Shown piece after piece: positions 44,963 through 53,618 of a stretch of DNA of 64,000 bases. Position 1 is the stretch's first letter, and each line of letters opens with the position of its first letter. The translations under genes were made by a program, and so were the position numbers. Source of the DNA: Tessaracoccus flavescens (GTDB taxonomy: Bacteria; Actinomycetota; Actinomycetes; Propionibacteriales; Propionibacteriaceae); NCBI RefSeq assembly GCF_001998865.1, contig NZ_CP019607.1:3162001-3226000 (forward strand), written 5' to 3'. The notes beneath the pieces were generated by a model. The model had not been told where the DNA came from. It worked only from the letters and a program-made list of their open reading frames with translations, and did not search any database.

Positions 44963-46468
44963 ATGCGCCGAACCCGATCCTGGGTGGGCATCGTCCTGGC
45001 CCTCGTGACCACTCTGACGCTTGCCGCCTGCACCCGGCCGACGCCACCCGACGTGGACGCCGGGCGAGAGCTCAACGTCGGCGCCACGGCGGAGCCCGAC
45101 GGCCTGGATCCGATCACCGTCTCGGGAGCCGGCACGTCGTTCGTGCTGCTGTACAACGTGTACGAGACGCTCGTGAAGATCGACAGCGAAGGCGCCATCC
45201 GCCCACTGCTCGCGACTGACTGGACCATCTCGGACGACCGCCTGACCTACACCTTCACGCTTGAGTCGCGCGCCCGCTTCGCCTCCGGAGCCCCGGTCAA
45301 CGCCGACGCCGTGGTCAAGAGCTTCGACCGGGCCCGCGGCGAGGGCGCCACCGATCAGATCAGGGCCCAGTGGGCCGCGGTCGAGAGCGTCGAGGCGACG
45401 GGGGACCACACCGTCGAGGTGAAGCTGAGCACCCCGTCGAACATGTGGCTCTACAACATCACCGGGCCCGCGGGGCTGATCAGCGATCCCACCGCTACCG
45501 GCGATCTCAACGCGACCCCGGCCGGGTCCGGGCCGTACAAGTTCAAGCGGTGGGACCAGGGCTCGCTGGTGCAGCTCGAGGCGAACTCCGGGTACTGGGG
45601 CACCCCCGCCAGGTTCAGCCCTGTGAACTTCCGCTTCTACACGGACCCCAACACGATGACCACGGCGATGCTCTCGGGGCAGCTCGACATCATCTCGAAC
45701 CTGACCACCCCGCAGGCCATCGACCAGTTCAGCGACACCTCTAAGTACACCATCCACGAGGGAACCACACAGGGCGAGGTCGTGCTCGGCTTCAACCACG
45801 CGACCCCGGCGCTGGCCGACCTGTTGGTGCGCCAGGCCATCAACCACGCCATCGACCGCGAGGCCCTCGTGAAGTCGGCCTGGGGTGGAAAGGGCCAACT
45901 GATCGGCTCCATGGTCCCGCCTACCGATCCCTGGTACGAGGACCTGTCCCAGGCGTATCCGTTCGACCAGGCGAAGGCCAAGCAGCTGCTGTCCGAGGCG
46001 GGCAAGGCGAGCGGGCTGAACCTACGGCTGCGCGTCCCCAACCTTCCCTACGCGACGGCGTCCGCCCGGGTCATCGCGGCCCAGCTCGCGGAGGTCGGGA
46101 TCACCGCGAAGGTCGAGGAACTGGAGTTCCCCACCTGGCTCGACCAGGTCTACGCGAAGCACGACTATGACATGACGATCGTCGCCCACGTGGAGCCGCG
46201 CGACATCGTCGCGTTCGGCGTGGAGGGCAACTACTGGGGCTTCAACAACCCTGAGTTCAACGCGCTGCTCGCCTCTGCGGACGAGGGCACACAAGAGGAG
46301 CAGGTGAGCGACCTGAAGGCCGCGGCGAGGCTGCTGTCCGACCAGGCAGCCGCCGACTGGCTCTTCCTGCTGCCCAACATCATCGTGACCACCCCGGAGA
46401 TCTCCGGGGTGCAGGAGAACGCGACCAGCCTGTCGTTCGATCTGACCACCCTGGCCGCCAGGAGCTGA
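44963..46468 (+). CDS. ABC importer substrate-binding lipoprotein (SBP family 5)
   Basis: A 501-residue solute-binding protein of the peptide/nickel/opine cluster. A lipoprotein signal peptide ends in the lipobox LAAC (C23). GATAEPDGLDPITVSGAG opens the mature domain and RQAINHAIDREALV near residue 290 is the family signature. It captures an oligopeptide or similar solute outside the membrane for the permeases encoded next. TACACT at 44920-44925 is a candidate -10 about 37 nt before the ATG, with GAAGGGA nearer. First of five genes. Confidence 0.92.
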   Translation: MRRTRSWVGIVLALVTTLTLAACTRPTPPDVDAGRELNVGATAEPDGLDPITVSGAGTSFVLLYNVYETLVKIDSEGAIRPLLATDWTISDDRLTYTFTLESRARFASGAPVNADAVVKSFDRARGEGATDQIRAQWAAVESVEATGDHTVEVKLSTPSNMWLYNITGPAGLISDPTATGDLNATPAGSGPYKFKRWDQGSLVQLEANSGYWGTPARFSPVNFRFYTDPNTMTTAMLSGQLDIISNLTTPQAIDQFSDTSKYTIHEGTTQGEVVLGFNHATPALADLLVRQAINHAIDREALVKSAWGGKGQLIGSMVPPTDPWYEDLSQAYPFDQAKAKQLLSEAGKASGLNLRLRVPNLPYATASARVIAAQLAEVGITAKVEELEFPTWLDQVYAKHDYDMTIVAHVEPRDIVAFGVEGNYWGFNNPEFNALLASADEGTQEEQVSDLKAAARLLSDQAAADWLFLLPNIIVTTPEISGVQENATSLSFDLTTLAARS

Positions 46469-46475
46469 CCCGGCC

Positions 46476-47438
46476 ATGACCGTCCTGCGTCGGGTCGGCG
46501 TGCGCGTGGCATGGCTGCTCTGCAGCCTGCTGCTCGCGTCCTTCCTGATCTTCCTGATCACGAACCGGTTGCCCGGCGACATCGCGCAGTACCTGCTCGG
46601 CACCAACGCCCGCCCCGGCGAGGTCGACGCGCTTCGCGAACAGCTCGGGCTGAACCGCCGGTTCCTGGTGCGCTACGGCGAGTGGCTCGGGGGAGTTGTC
46701 CGCCTCGACTTCGGCAACTCCTACATCACGCAGCAGCCGATCGCGCCGCTGATCGCCCACCGGTTCGAGGTCACCGCGTCGCTCGTCCTGATGGGCATGG
46801 CGCTCGCGGTGCTGATCGCGATCCCGGTCGGCTCCTACGCCGCGGTCAGGCGGCGGCACGCCGACGGGGTCGTCGTCTCGGCGCTGTCGCAGGTCGCGCT
46901 CGCCGTCCCCTCCTTCTGGGCGGGTATCTGGCTCGTGATCATCTTCGCGGTCAAGCTCCGCTGGCTGCCCGCCGGGGGATACGTGTCCTACTGGGACTCC
47001 TTCGGCGGCTGGCTACTGCACCTGATCCTGCCCGTCCTCTCGCTCGCGGTGGTCCAGGCCTCAGTGATCTCGCGGTACGTGCGCAGCGCCGTCATCGACG
47101 TGCTCAGCGAGGACTACTTCCGCACGGCCCGCGCCGTCGGCTGGTCCCGGATCGGGGCGCTGTGGCGCCACGGCCTGCGCAACATCGGCATCTCGCTGCT
47201 CACCGTCATCGGTCTCCAGCTCGCGACCCTGCTCGTCGGCGCCATCATCATCGAGCAGGTCTTCACGCTCAACGGTCTCGGCTCCACGCTGCTGTGGGCC
47301 GTCTCCCGGCGTGACCTCGGCACCGTCCAGGCCATCGTGCTCGTGCTCGTCTGGTCGGTGCTGCTGATCAACTTCCTCGTCGACGTCGCCTACCAGATCG
47401 TCGACCCGAGGCTGCGGCGACGGGCGGAGTCGGCATGA
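46476..47438 (+). CDS. ABC importer permease (DppB/OppB type)
   Basis: A 320-residue inner-membrane permease with six helices. The N-terminus (RVAWLLCSLLLASFLIFLI), the LNRRFLVRYGEWLGGVV segment and the coupling-helix EAA-like region YVRSAVIDVLSEDYFRTARA with DYFRTARAVG are typical of DppB. It starts 7 bp after the binding-protein gene and its stop overlaps the next permease start by 4 bp. Confidence 0.92.
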   Translation: MTVLRRVGVRVAWLLCSLLLASFLIFLITNRLPGDIAQYLLGTNARPGEVDALREQLGLNRRFLVRYGEWLGGVVRLDFGNSYITQQPIAPLIAHRFEVTASLVLMGMALAVLIAIPVGSYAAVRRRHADGVVVSALSQVALAVPSFWAGIWLVIIFAVKLRWLPAGGYVSYWDSFGGWLLHLILPVLSLAVVQASVISRYVRSAVIDVLSEDYFRTARAVGWSRIGALWRHGLRNIGISLLTVIGLQLATLLVGAIIIEQVFTLNGLGSTLLWAVSRRDLGTVQAIVLVLVWSVLLINFLVDVAYQIVDPRLRRRAESA

Positions 47439-48244
47439 AGCGCGGCACCCTGGTGCTCAGCCTCCTCATGATCGGCCTCGTCGTCTCGATGGCGCTCATC
47501 GGGCTGGTCTGGACGCCCTTCGACCCCGGTCGGATCTCGGGAGTCCCACTGGAGGGCCCCGGGTGGCCTCATCTGCTTGGCACCGACTCCGCGGGCATGG
47601 ACGTGCTCAGCCGCCTCATGGTCGGGGCGCGCGTCTGCCTGCTCGTGGGCATCGTCTCGGTGGCGGGCGCCGCCCTGATCGGCGTGCCCGTCGGCATCTT
47701 CTCCGGCATGACGCGGGGTTGGGTGAGCGACCTGCCTGCCCGGCTCTCCGACATCCTGTACGGCTTCCCTGCGCTGCTGCTCGCCATCCTGATCGCCGCC
47801 GCCCGCGGCGGATCGGTCTGGACGGCGATGACGGCGATCGCTATCGCCTCCATCCCGGCCTTCGTCCGGATCGCGCGGGCCGCCACCTACCAGGTGATGA
47901 GTCTCGGCTACATCGAGGCGGCGCGGGTCTCGGGCACATCGACCTTCGAGATCGCCCGCCGCCACGTGCTGCCGAACATCGCCCCGGCTATCGGGGTGCA
48001 GGCCTCGGTGAGCTTCGGCATCGCGATCCTCGCGGAGGCCGGCCTGAGCTACCTCGGCCTTGGTGCCGACCAGTCGATGCCCACCTGGGGACGCATGCTG
48101 CGCGAGGCACAGAGCGAGATCTTCAGCGAACCGATCCTCGCGCTGTGGCCGGGACTCGCGATCGCGATCGCGACCATGGGGTTCAACCTGCTTGGCGACG
48201 GCCTGCGCGACCTGCTCGACCCTAGACTGAGGGAGGTCACATGA
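47435..48244 (+). CDS. ABC importer permease (DppC/OppC type)
   Basis: A 269-residue permease pairing with the preceding one. LLGTDSAGMDVLSRLMVGAR and YIEAARVSGTSTFEIARRHV (the EAA loop that docks the ATPases) are diagnostic; AGLSYLGLGADQSMPTWG follows. It begins at an ATG overlapping the previous stop (ATGA). Confidence 0.92.
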   Translation: MKRGTLVLSLLMIGLVVSMALIGLVWTPFDPGRISGVPLEGPGWPHLLGTDSAGMDVLSRLMVGARVCLLVGIVSVAGAALIGVPVGIFSGMTRGWVSDLPARLSDILYGFPALLLAILIAAARGGSVWTAMTAIAIASIPAFVRIARAATYQVMSLGYIEAARVSGTSTFEIARRHVLPNIAPAIGVQASVSFGIAILAEAGLSYLGLGADQSMPTWGRMLREAQSEIFSEPILALWPGLAIAIATMGFNLLGDGLRDLLDPRLREVT

Positions 48245-49065
48245 GCCTGCTCGAGGTGAGTGACCTCACCGTCCGGTTCGGCCGAAGCGGCACCCTCGCC
48301 GTCGACTCGATCAGTTTCAGCGTCGATTCCGAGGAGCGTCTCGGCATCATCGGCCAGTCGGGCTCCGGCAAGTCCGTCACGGCGCTTGCCATCATGGGCC
48401 TGCTGCCCGAGCATGCGCAGGTCACCGGGTCGATCCGGTTCAACGGTCGCGAACTGGTCGGCCTGCCGGAGCGCGACTACCGCAGGCTCCGCGGGGACGA
48501 GATCTCCATGATCTTCCAGGAACCGATGACCGCCCTCGACCCCACCATGCGCGTCGGCAGGCAGCTGGGCGAGGTCGTCGCCCTGCACCACGAGGAGCAC
48601 CGCGGATCCATCCGTGGCGAGGTGCTCGACTGGCTCGGAAAGGTCGGCATCGCAGAGCCCGAGCGGATCGCGGACTCCTATCCGCACGAGCTCTCCGGCG
48701 GGCAGCGCCAGCGCGCGTTGATCGCCATGGCGTTGGCCAACCACCCCGAGCTCGTCCTGTGCGACGAGCCGACGACGGCCCTCGACGTGCTCGTACAGCG
48801 CCAGATCCTAAACCTCCTCGCCGACCAGTTGCGCGACAGGGCGACGGTGTTCGTCTCACACGACCTCGCCGTCGTGCGCGAGGTGTGCCCCAGGGTCGCC
48901 GTCATGCTGGACGGGCGGATCGTGGAGGAGGGCGACATCGAGCAGATCATCGCCGACCCCAGGCATCCCTACACCCAGGGACTGATCGCCTCCGCCCGGA
49001 TCGACCGGGTCGCACCGGGCGAACCGCTGCCAAGCGTCGCGGACTACTACCGGGAGGACGGATGA
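48241..49065 (+). CDS. ABC importer ATPase (DppD type)
   Basis: A 274-residue ATPase. Walker A GQSGSGKS, signature [15 protein letters not shown], Walker B VLCDEPTTALDV and the switch histidine in [10 protein letters not shown] are all intact. It ends soon after HPYTQGL, shorter than the usual 320-330 residues, lacking most of the C-terminal oligopeptide-transporter extension and its cysteines. Overlaps both neighbours by 4 bp. Confidence 0.9.
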   Translation: MSLLEVSDLTVRFGRSGTLAVDSISFSVDSEERLGIIGQSGSGKSVTALAIMGLLPEHAQVTGSIRFNGRELVGLPERDYRRLRGDEISMIFQEPMTALDPTMRVGRQLGEVVALHHEEHRGSIRGEVLDWLGKVGIAEPERIADSYPHELSGGQRQRALIAMALANHPELVLCDEPTTALDVLVQRQILNLLADQLRDRATVFVSHDLAVVREVCPRVAVMLDGRIVEEGDIEQIIADPRHPYTQGLIASARIDRVAPGEPLPSVADYYREDG

Positions 49066-49835
49066 GCCTGGTCTCCATGAGCGGAGCCACCGCCTCCTAC
49101 CGCAGGTCGGGGCAGGAGTTCGTCGCGCTGCGCGACGTGGACCTCGAGATCGAGCCGGGGGAGCGGATCGGCATCGTCGGCGGCTCGGGTTCCGGGAAGA
49201 CGACCCTCGCCCGGCTGATGCTCGGCCTGTTGCGACCCTCCGCGGGCACCGTGAGGTTCCAGGACCGCTCCATCGTCGGCCTCCCCGAGCGGAGGCTCGG
49301 CTGGCTGCGCGCGTCCGCGTCGATGGTCTTCCAGGACCCGAACTCCAGCCTCAACCCCCGGATGACGCTGCGCGAGATCATCGCGGAACCGCTCCGGGCG
49401 CGGGTGCTGCGCAACCGGGAGGGCATCCCGGCGCCGACGCCGGAGGTCCTTGCGGACGCGATGCGGGGCGTCGGCCTCGACCCCGACCTGCTGGACAGAT
49501 ACCCGCACCAACTCTCGGGAGGCCAGCGGCAGCGAACGGCCATCGCCCGCGCCCTGATCAACGACCCGGCCCTTCTCGTGGCCGACGAGCCCGTCTCGGC
49601 CCTCGACGTCTCCGTCCGGGCCCAGGTGCTCAACCTGCTCACCGCCGAGGCGCGGGAGCGCAACCTCGCCCTCGTACTCGTCTCGCACGACCTCGCGGTC
49701 GTCCGGCACCTGTGCCAGCGGGTCGTGGTGATCGAGAAGGGTGTGATCGTCGAGCGCGGCCCGGTCGACGAGGTGCTCAACGCCCCGCAGCACCCCTACA
49801 CCCGGGCCCTCGTCGACGCGACCCTCAGCCTCTGA
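49062..49835 (+). CDS. ABC importer ATPase (DppF type)
   Basis: A 257-residue second ATPase with Walker [10 protein letters not shown], signature [15 protein letters not shown], Walker [15 protein letters not shown] and LVSHDLAVV. It too stops right after HPYTRALV and lacks the usual C-terminal extension. Final gene of the operon; the following 97 bp contain no clear hairpin. Confidence 0.9.
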   Translation: MSLVSMSGATASYRRSGQEFVALRDVDLEIEPGERIGIVGGSGSGKTTLARLMLGLLRPSAGTVRFQDRSIVGLPERRLGWLRASASMVFQDPNSSLNPRMTLREIIAEPLRARVLRNREGIPAPTPEVLADAMRGVGLDPDLLDRYPHQLSGGQRQRTAIARALINDPALLVADEPVSALDVSVRAQVLNLLTAEARERNLALVLVSHDLAVVRHLCQRVVVIEKGVIVERGPVDEVLNAPQHPYTRALVDATLSL

Positions 49836-49932
49836 TCCTGCGCGGGCGGTCCCTGGCGGCGCTGAGGGTGTGCATCCGTAGGGGAGTAGCAAGTGGTTGC
49901 ATCCTGCTCGGCTGTCTTCTGAGGTTCCCCGT

Positions 49933-50940
49933 CTACTCCCATCCGTGGACGACGACCTTGCCGACCGTGCGCCCGCTCTCGACCAACCCGTGGGCCTCGC
50001 GCAGTGTGGCCGAGGAGATCGGCGCAAGCGTCGTCGTGACCGTCGCAGTGATGCGGCCCTCATCCACCAGATCGGCGACGACGTTGAGGAGCCGGTGCTG
50101 CTCGATCATGTCGGGGGTCTTGTGGAGTGGGCGGGTGAACATGAATTCCCAGTGCCAGGCGATGCTCTTGCCCTTGAGCGGGGACACGTCGCGGGGGCCG
50201 TCGTCGATGGCGACGATGTGTCCGAAAGGGCGCACGATCCGCGCATAGGTCTCGACCTGCCCCTCTGAATGCGCCGTGAACAGCCAGTCCAAGCCGTCCG
50301 GGGCGATGGCGGGCACCTGTGCGGTCAGGTCCTCGTGATGATTCACGACGTACTCCGCTCCGAGGCTCCGCACCCAGGCGGTGCGTTCATCGTCGGAGGC
50401 TGTGGCGATCACGGTGACGTTCGGCAGCAGTGCTTCGGCCAGTTGCACCATGATCGACCCGACGCCGCCGGTCGCGCCGACCACCAACAGCGTTCCGGTG
50501 GAGTCCTCGGTGAGGGCGAGTCGGTCGAACAGGGTTTCCCAGGCGGTGATCGCGGTCAGCGGCAGCGCGGCGGCGTCTGCGAACGACAGCGCCTGCGGCT
50601 TGCGCCCGGTGATCCGTTCGTCCACGACATGCAGGCGTTGATTCGTGCCTGGGCGGTCGATGCTCCCGGCGTAGAACACCTCGTCACCTGGAGCGAACAG
50701 TGTCACCGCCGAGCCGACCTCGCGCACCGTGCCTGCGGCGTCGAAGCCGAGCACCCTGAATCCGTCAGCAGGAGCGCTTGCCCGCAGCTTCACATCGACG
50801 GGGTTGACCGATACCGCTTCGACCTCGACCAACAGGTCATGCGGCGCGAGTTCGGGTAGCTCGACCTCGCGGGCGGTCAACGCCCCGGTGTCGGTGGCGG
50901 GGAGGTTCTTCTCGTATCCGATGGCAGTCGTAGTCGTCAT
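49933..50940 (-). CDS. Zinc-type alcohol dehydrogenase-like / quinone oxidoreductase
   Basis: A 335-residue MDR-superfamily enzyme of the zinc-binding alcohol dehydrogenase-like group (NADPH:quinone reductase relatives). VEAVSVNPVDVKLRAS is the typical N-terminal segment, and the NADPH-binding LVVGATGGVGSIMVQLAE is near residue 155. The cysteine and histidine ligands of the catalytic zinc are missing, so it likely acts as a zinc-free reductase. The ATG at 50940 was taken over an upstream in-frame ATG. A divergent HxlR-type regulator, now broken, lies 69 bp away and probably once repressed it. Confidence 0.85.
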   Translation of the reverse strand: MTTTTAIGYEKNLPATDTGALTAREVELPELAPHDLLVEVEAVSVNPVDVKLRASAPADGFRVLGFDAAGTVREVGSAVTLFAPGDEVFYAGSIDRPGTNQRLHVVDERITGRKPQALSFADAAALPLTAITAWETLFDRLALTEDSTGTLLVVGATGGVGSIMVQLAEALLPNVTVIATASDDERTAWVRSLGAEYVVNHHEDLTAQVPAIAPDGLDWLFTAHSEGQVETYARIVRPFGHIVAIDDGPRDVSPLKGKSIAWHWEFMFTRPLHKTPDMIEQHRLLNVVADLVDEGRITATVTTTLAPISSATLREAHGLVESGRTVGKVVVHGWE

Positions 50941-50956
50941 GTCACCATGGTTGCCC

Positions 50957-50969
50957 AACCGTACTGGTT
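50957..50969. promoter_or_regulatory. Candidate HxlR operator
   Basis: AACC-GTACT-GGTT is a short inverted repeat in the 69-bp gap between the oxidoreductase gene and the broken HxlR gene, the normal place for such an operator. Only the position supports it. Confidence 0.3.
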
Positions 50970-51009
50970 ACCGTCAAGGCCCCCTGGACCTATCGGATAC
51001 CGTGACGGC

Positions 51010-51350
51010 GTGAGTGAAGTCAGTGACGAGTGCGGCCGCAACGACGTGTACGCAGCCATGTGCCCGTGCCGCGACATGCTCGACCTGCCCGCGAACAAGT
51101 GGAGCGCCCTGGCCATCGGCGCACTGGAAGCCGGGTCGCAACGCGACGGGCAGCTCAAACGACGCCTGGACGGGATCAGCCCCAAGGTGTTATCCACAGA
51201 CGCTCATACGTCTCGAAGCCCACGGGCTGATCACCCGCAGCGTCTATCCAGAGTTTCCTGCCCGCGTGGAGTACGAAACTCACCGATCTCGGGCAGAGCG
51301 CCGCCGCACCGTTGAAACAGCTGCGTGACTGGGTCGAGCACAACGTCGGA
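51010..51350 (+). pseudogene. HxlR-family regulator broken by two single-base insertions
   Basis: The first frame (GTG at 51010) encodes CPCRDMLDLPANKWSALAIG and LKRRLDGISPKVLS. An extra A at 51196 shifts to a second frame reading QTLIRLEAHGLITRSVYPEF and RVEYE, and an extra A at 51276-51278 shifts to a third reading LTDLGQSAAAPLKQLRDWVE. Joined, they form a normal HxlR winged helix with the N-terminal cysteine. No in-frame stop is found in the third frame before the serA terminator, so the true end is unclear; 51350 is the limit of clear similarity. Confidence 0.82.
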
Positions 51351-51412
51351 GCCGACGGGTCACGAGGCGCCTTCCTCGCGGCCAGCGGCGCGTCCTTCCG
51401 GCACGGCATGAC

Positions 51413-51443
51413 GACGCCCCTGGCCCTCAGGCCAGGGGGCGTC
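51413..51443 (-). terminator. Terminator of serA
   Basis: GACGCCCCTGGCC and GGCCAGGGGGCGTC pair with one bulged base around a CTCA loop, 10 bp after the serA stop. Confidence 0.75.
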
Positions 51444-51452
51444 GACGACTCA

Positions 51453-52646
51453 TCAGAGGACGCGGACCCGGATCGTCTCGTCGAGATCCTGCAGCTGGGC
51501 GAGCAGGCCCTCGTACCCGTCGCCGCTCACATCGGTGATCGCATATCCCTGATGCCCCTTCGTGGCGAGCGTCTGGGAGCCGATGTTCATGTTGTGCTCG
51601 GCGAGCACCGAGTTCAGCCGTGCCATCACGCCGGGGACGTTCTGGTGCAGGTGGACGATGCGCGCGTCTGCGACCTTCGGACCGGCCGCGACCTCAGGCA
51701 GGTTCACCGCCATGGAGGTCGAGCCGAGATCCTCGTAGTCGGCCAGCTTGCCTGCCACGTAGCGGCCGATGTCGACCTGGGCCTCGAGGGTCGACCCACC
51801 GACGTGCGGGGTCAGGATGACGTTTGGCACGTTCTGCAGCTTGGAGACGAAGGGCTCGTCCTTCGACTTCGGCTCAGTGGGGTAGACGTCGATCGCTGCT
51901 CCGGCGATGTGACCGCTGACGAGGTTCTCATACAGGGCGTCGAGGTCGACGACCGGGCCTCGGCACAGATTCAGGAACAGCGCGCGGGGGCGCATCTTGG
52001 CGAACTCGGCCGCACCGAACAGGTTCTTGTTCTCTGCGCGTCCGTCGACGTGCAGGGAGATCGTCTCGGCCTGCTCGAGGAGCTCATCGAGGCTGTCCAC
52101 GCGTCGGGCGTTGCCGAGCGCGAGCCGGTCGACCACGTCGTAGAAGATGACCCGCATGCCGAGCGACTCGGCGACGACGGAGAGCTGCGAACCAATGTTG
52201 CCGTAGCCGACGATGCCGAGCGTGCGGCCGCGCACCTCGTGCGAGCCGATGGCCGACTTGTCCCAGCGACCCTCGTGCATGTCGCGGTTGCGGTCGGTGA
52301 GGCGTCGGGCCATCGAGATGATCTCGGCGATCGCGAGCTCGACGACCGAGCGGGTGTTGGAGTACGGGGCGTTGAACACGGCCACGCCTGCCTCGGTGGC
52401 GGCGTCGAGATCGATCTGGTTCGTTCCGATGCAAAAGGCCCCGATAGCCTGCAGGTGCGGCGCGGACTCGACGACCTTGCGGGTGACGAAGGTGCGCGAT
52501 CGGATGCCGAGATAGTCGACCCCTTCGAGGGCCGCGATCAGGTCGTCCTCATTGAGGGCGCCGGGGCGGGTCTCGACCTCGAAGCCGCGGTTACGCAGGG
52601 CCTTCTCGGCGTCGGCGTGGATGTTCTCGAGTAGCAGTGCCTTCAC
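51453..52646 (-). CDS. serA: D-3-phosphoglycerate dehydrogenase SerA
   Basis: First enzyme of serine synthesis, oxidising 3-phosphoglycerate with NAD. The 397 residues match the E. coli-type enzyme (410) with a C-terminal ACT domain. The nucleotide motif is GIVGYGNIGSQ; catalytic Arg, Glu and His are in NLCRGPVVD, VYPTEP and LTPHVGGST; the ACT domain (HLHQNVPGVMARLNSVL) would bind serine. The GTG at 52646 is preceded by TAGACT (52660-52655) with 8 nt between and no Shine-Dalgarno, so translation is probably leaderless. Confidence 0.94.
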   Translation of the reverse strand: MKALLLENIHADAEKALRNRGFEVETRPGALNEDDLIAALEGVDYLGIRSRTFVTRKVVESAPHLQAIGAFCIGTNQIDLDAATEAGVAVFNAPYSNTRSVVELAIAEIISMARRLTDRNRDMHEGRWDKSAIGSHEVRGRTLGIVGYGNIGSQLSVVAESLGMRVIFYDVVDRLALGNARRVDSLDELLEQAETISLHVDGRAENKNLFGAAEFAKMRPRALFLNLCRGPVVDLDALYENLVSGHIAGAAIDVYPTEPKSKDEPFVSKLQNVPNVILTPHVGGSTLEAQVDIGRYVAGKLADYEDLGSTSMAVNLPEVAAGPKVADARIVHLHQNVPGVMARLNSVLAEHNMNIGSQTLATKGHQGYAITDVSGDGYEGLLAQLQDLDETIRVRVL

Positions 52647-52723
52647 GGGGGCCGAGTCTACTTCGATCCAGACCGTCGTCCGCGCACGTTCCATCCCGCT
52701 GTGAGCGAACCGCCCGCAGGCGA

Positions 52724-53512
52724 TCAGTTGAGGTAGCCGAGCACCGCGTCGTGGAGCCTGCCGTTGGTCGCGAGGGCGCCGGGGCCCTTCACGCCGTCCT
52801 CGCCGGAGAGGTTGGTGAAGCGCCCACCTGCCTCGCGGACGATGACGTCGAGGGCTGCCATGTCGTAGAGCTCGAGTTCTGGCTCGCAGGCGATGTCGAC
52901 CGATCCCTCGGCGACGAGCATGTAGCTCCAGAAGTCGCCGTAGGCGCGGCTGCGCCACGACTCCCGCATCAGGTCGATGAATCCCTGGCCCCGGCCCGAC
53001 TCGACCCATTCGGCGATCTCCGAGTAGGACAGGGACGCGTCCTCGATCTGTTCGACGTTGCTGACCCGCAGTTCGGTGGCGTTGAGGATGGAGCGGCCTG
53101 TGTAGGCGCCGCCACCCTCGCTGGCCCACCAGCGCCGGCCGAGCGCGGGCGCGGAGACGACGGAGGCCACGATCCGGCCCTCGACCTCGAGCGCGATCAG
53201 GGTCGCCCAGACGGGAACCCCGCGGAGATAGTTCTTGGTGCCGTCGATCGGGTCGATGATCCAGCGCCGAGGGGACTCACCGGTGTCGCTGAATTCCTCG
53301 CCGTGGACGGCGTCGCGCGGCCGCGTCCGGGCAAGGGTCCTGCGGATCGACTCCTCGACGGCGGTGTCGGCCTCGGTGACCGGCGTGTTGTCAGGCTTGG
53401 ACGTGAACTGCAGATCCATGGCCTTGAACCGGTTCATCGAGAGCGAGTCGGCATCGTCTGCCATCAGGTGCGCGAGGCGCACGTCGTCGGTGAGGTCCTT
53501 GGATCGAGACAT
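52724..53512 (-). CDS. hisN: Inositol monophosphatase-family phosphatase, HisN-like
   Basis: A 262-residue Mg-dependent phosphatase. Metal-binding motifs are GEEF and WIIDPIDGTKNYLRG (about 80-94) and the C-terminal ELELYDMAALDVIVREAGG. Similarity is closest to actinobacterial histidinol-phosphate phosphatase HisN, although inositol-1-phosphatase activity cannot be excluded from sequence. TAGATT (53524-53519) lies 6 nt before the ATG, indicating a leaderless transcript. Confidence 0.82.
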   Translation of the reverse strand: MSRSKDLTDDVRLAHLMADDADSLSMNRFKAMDLQFTSKPDNTPVTEADTAVEESIRRTLARTRPRDAVHGEEFSDTGESPRRWIIDPIDGTKNYLRGVPVWATLIALEVEGRIVASVVSAPALGRRWWASEGGGAYTGRSILNATELRVSNVEQIEDASLSYSEIAEWVESGRGQGFIDLMRESWRSRAYGDFWSYMLVAEGSVDIACEPELELYDMAALDVIVREAGGRFTNLSGEDGVKGPGALATNGRLHDAVLGYLN

Positions 53513-53618
53513 GGCTTCAATCTAGCGAAGTGTGCCCGGCGACGCCCGCGTGACCCGCTGGACGAAAGTGAGTGCGGCGCGCTGCGGTCGGGACGGACGG
53601 GGGAATTATGATGCAGGC

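Noticed and set aside
43670..45898. A 742-residue minus-strand frame
   Set aside because: Only the part from 44833 downward encodes the membrane protein; the rest is antisense to the ABC substrate-binding protein gene.
51312..52634. Long plus-strand frame over serA
   Set aside because: It is antisense to serA. Its first codons are the third frame of the broken HxlR gene, not a new gene.
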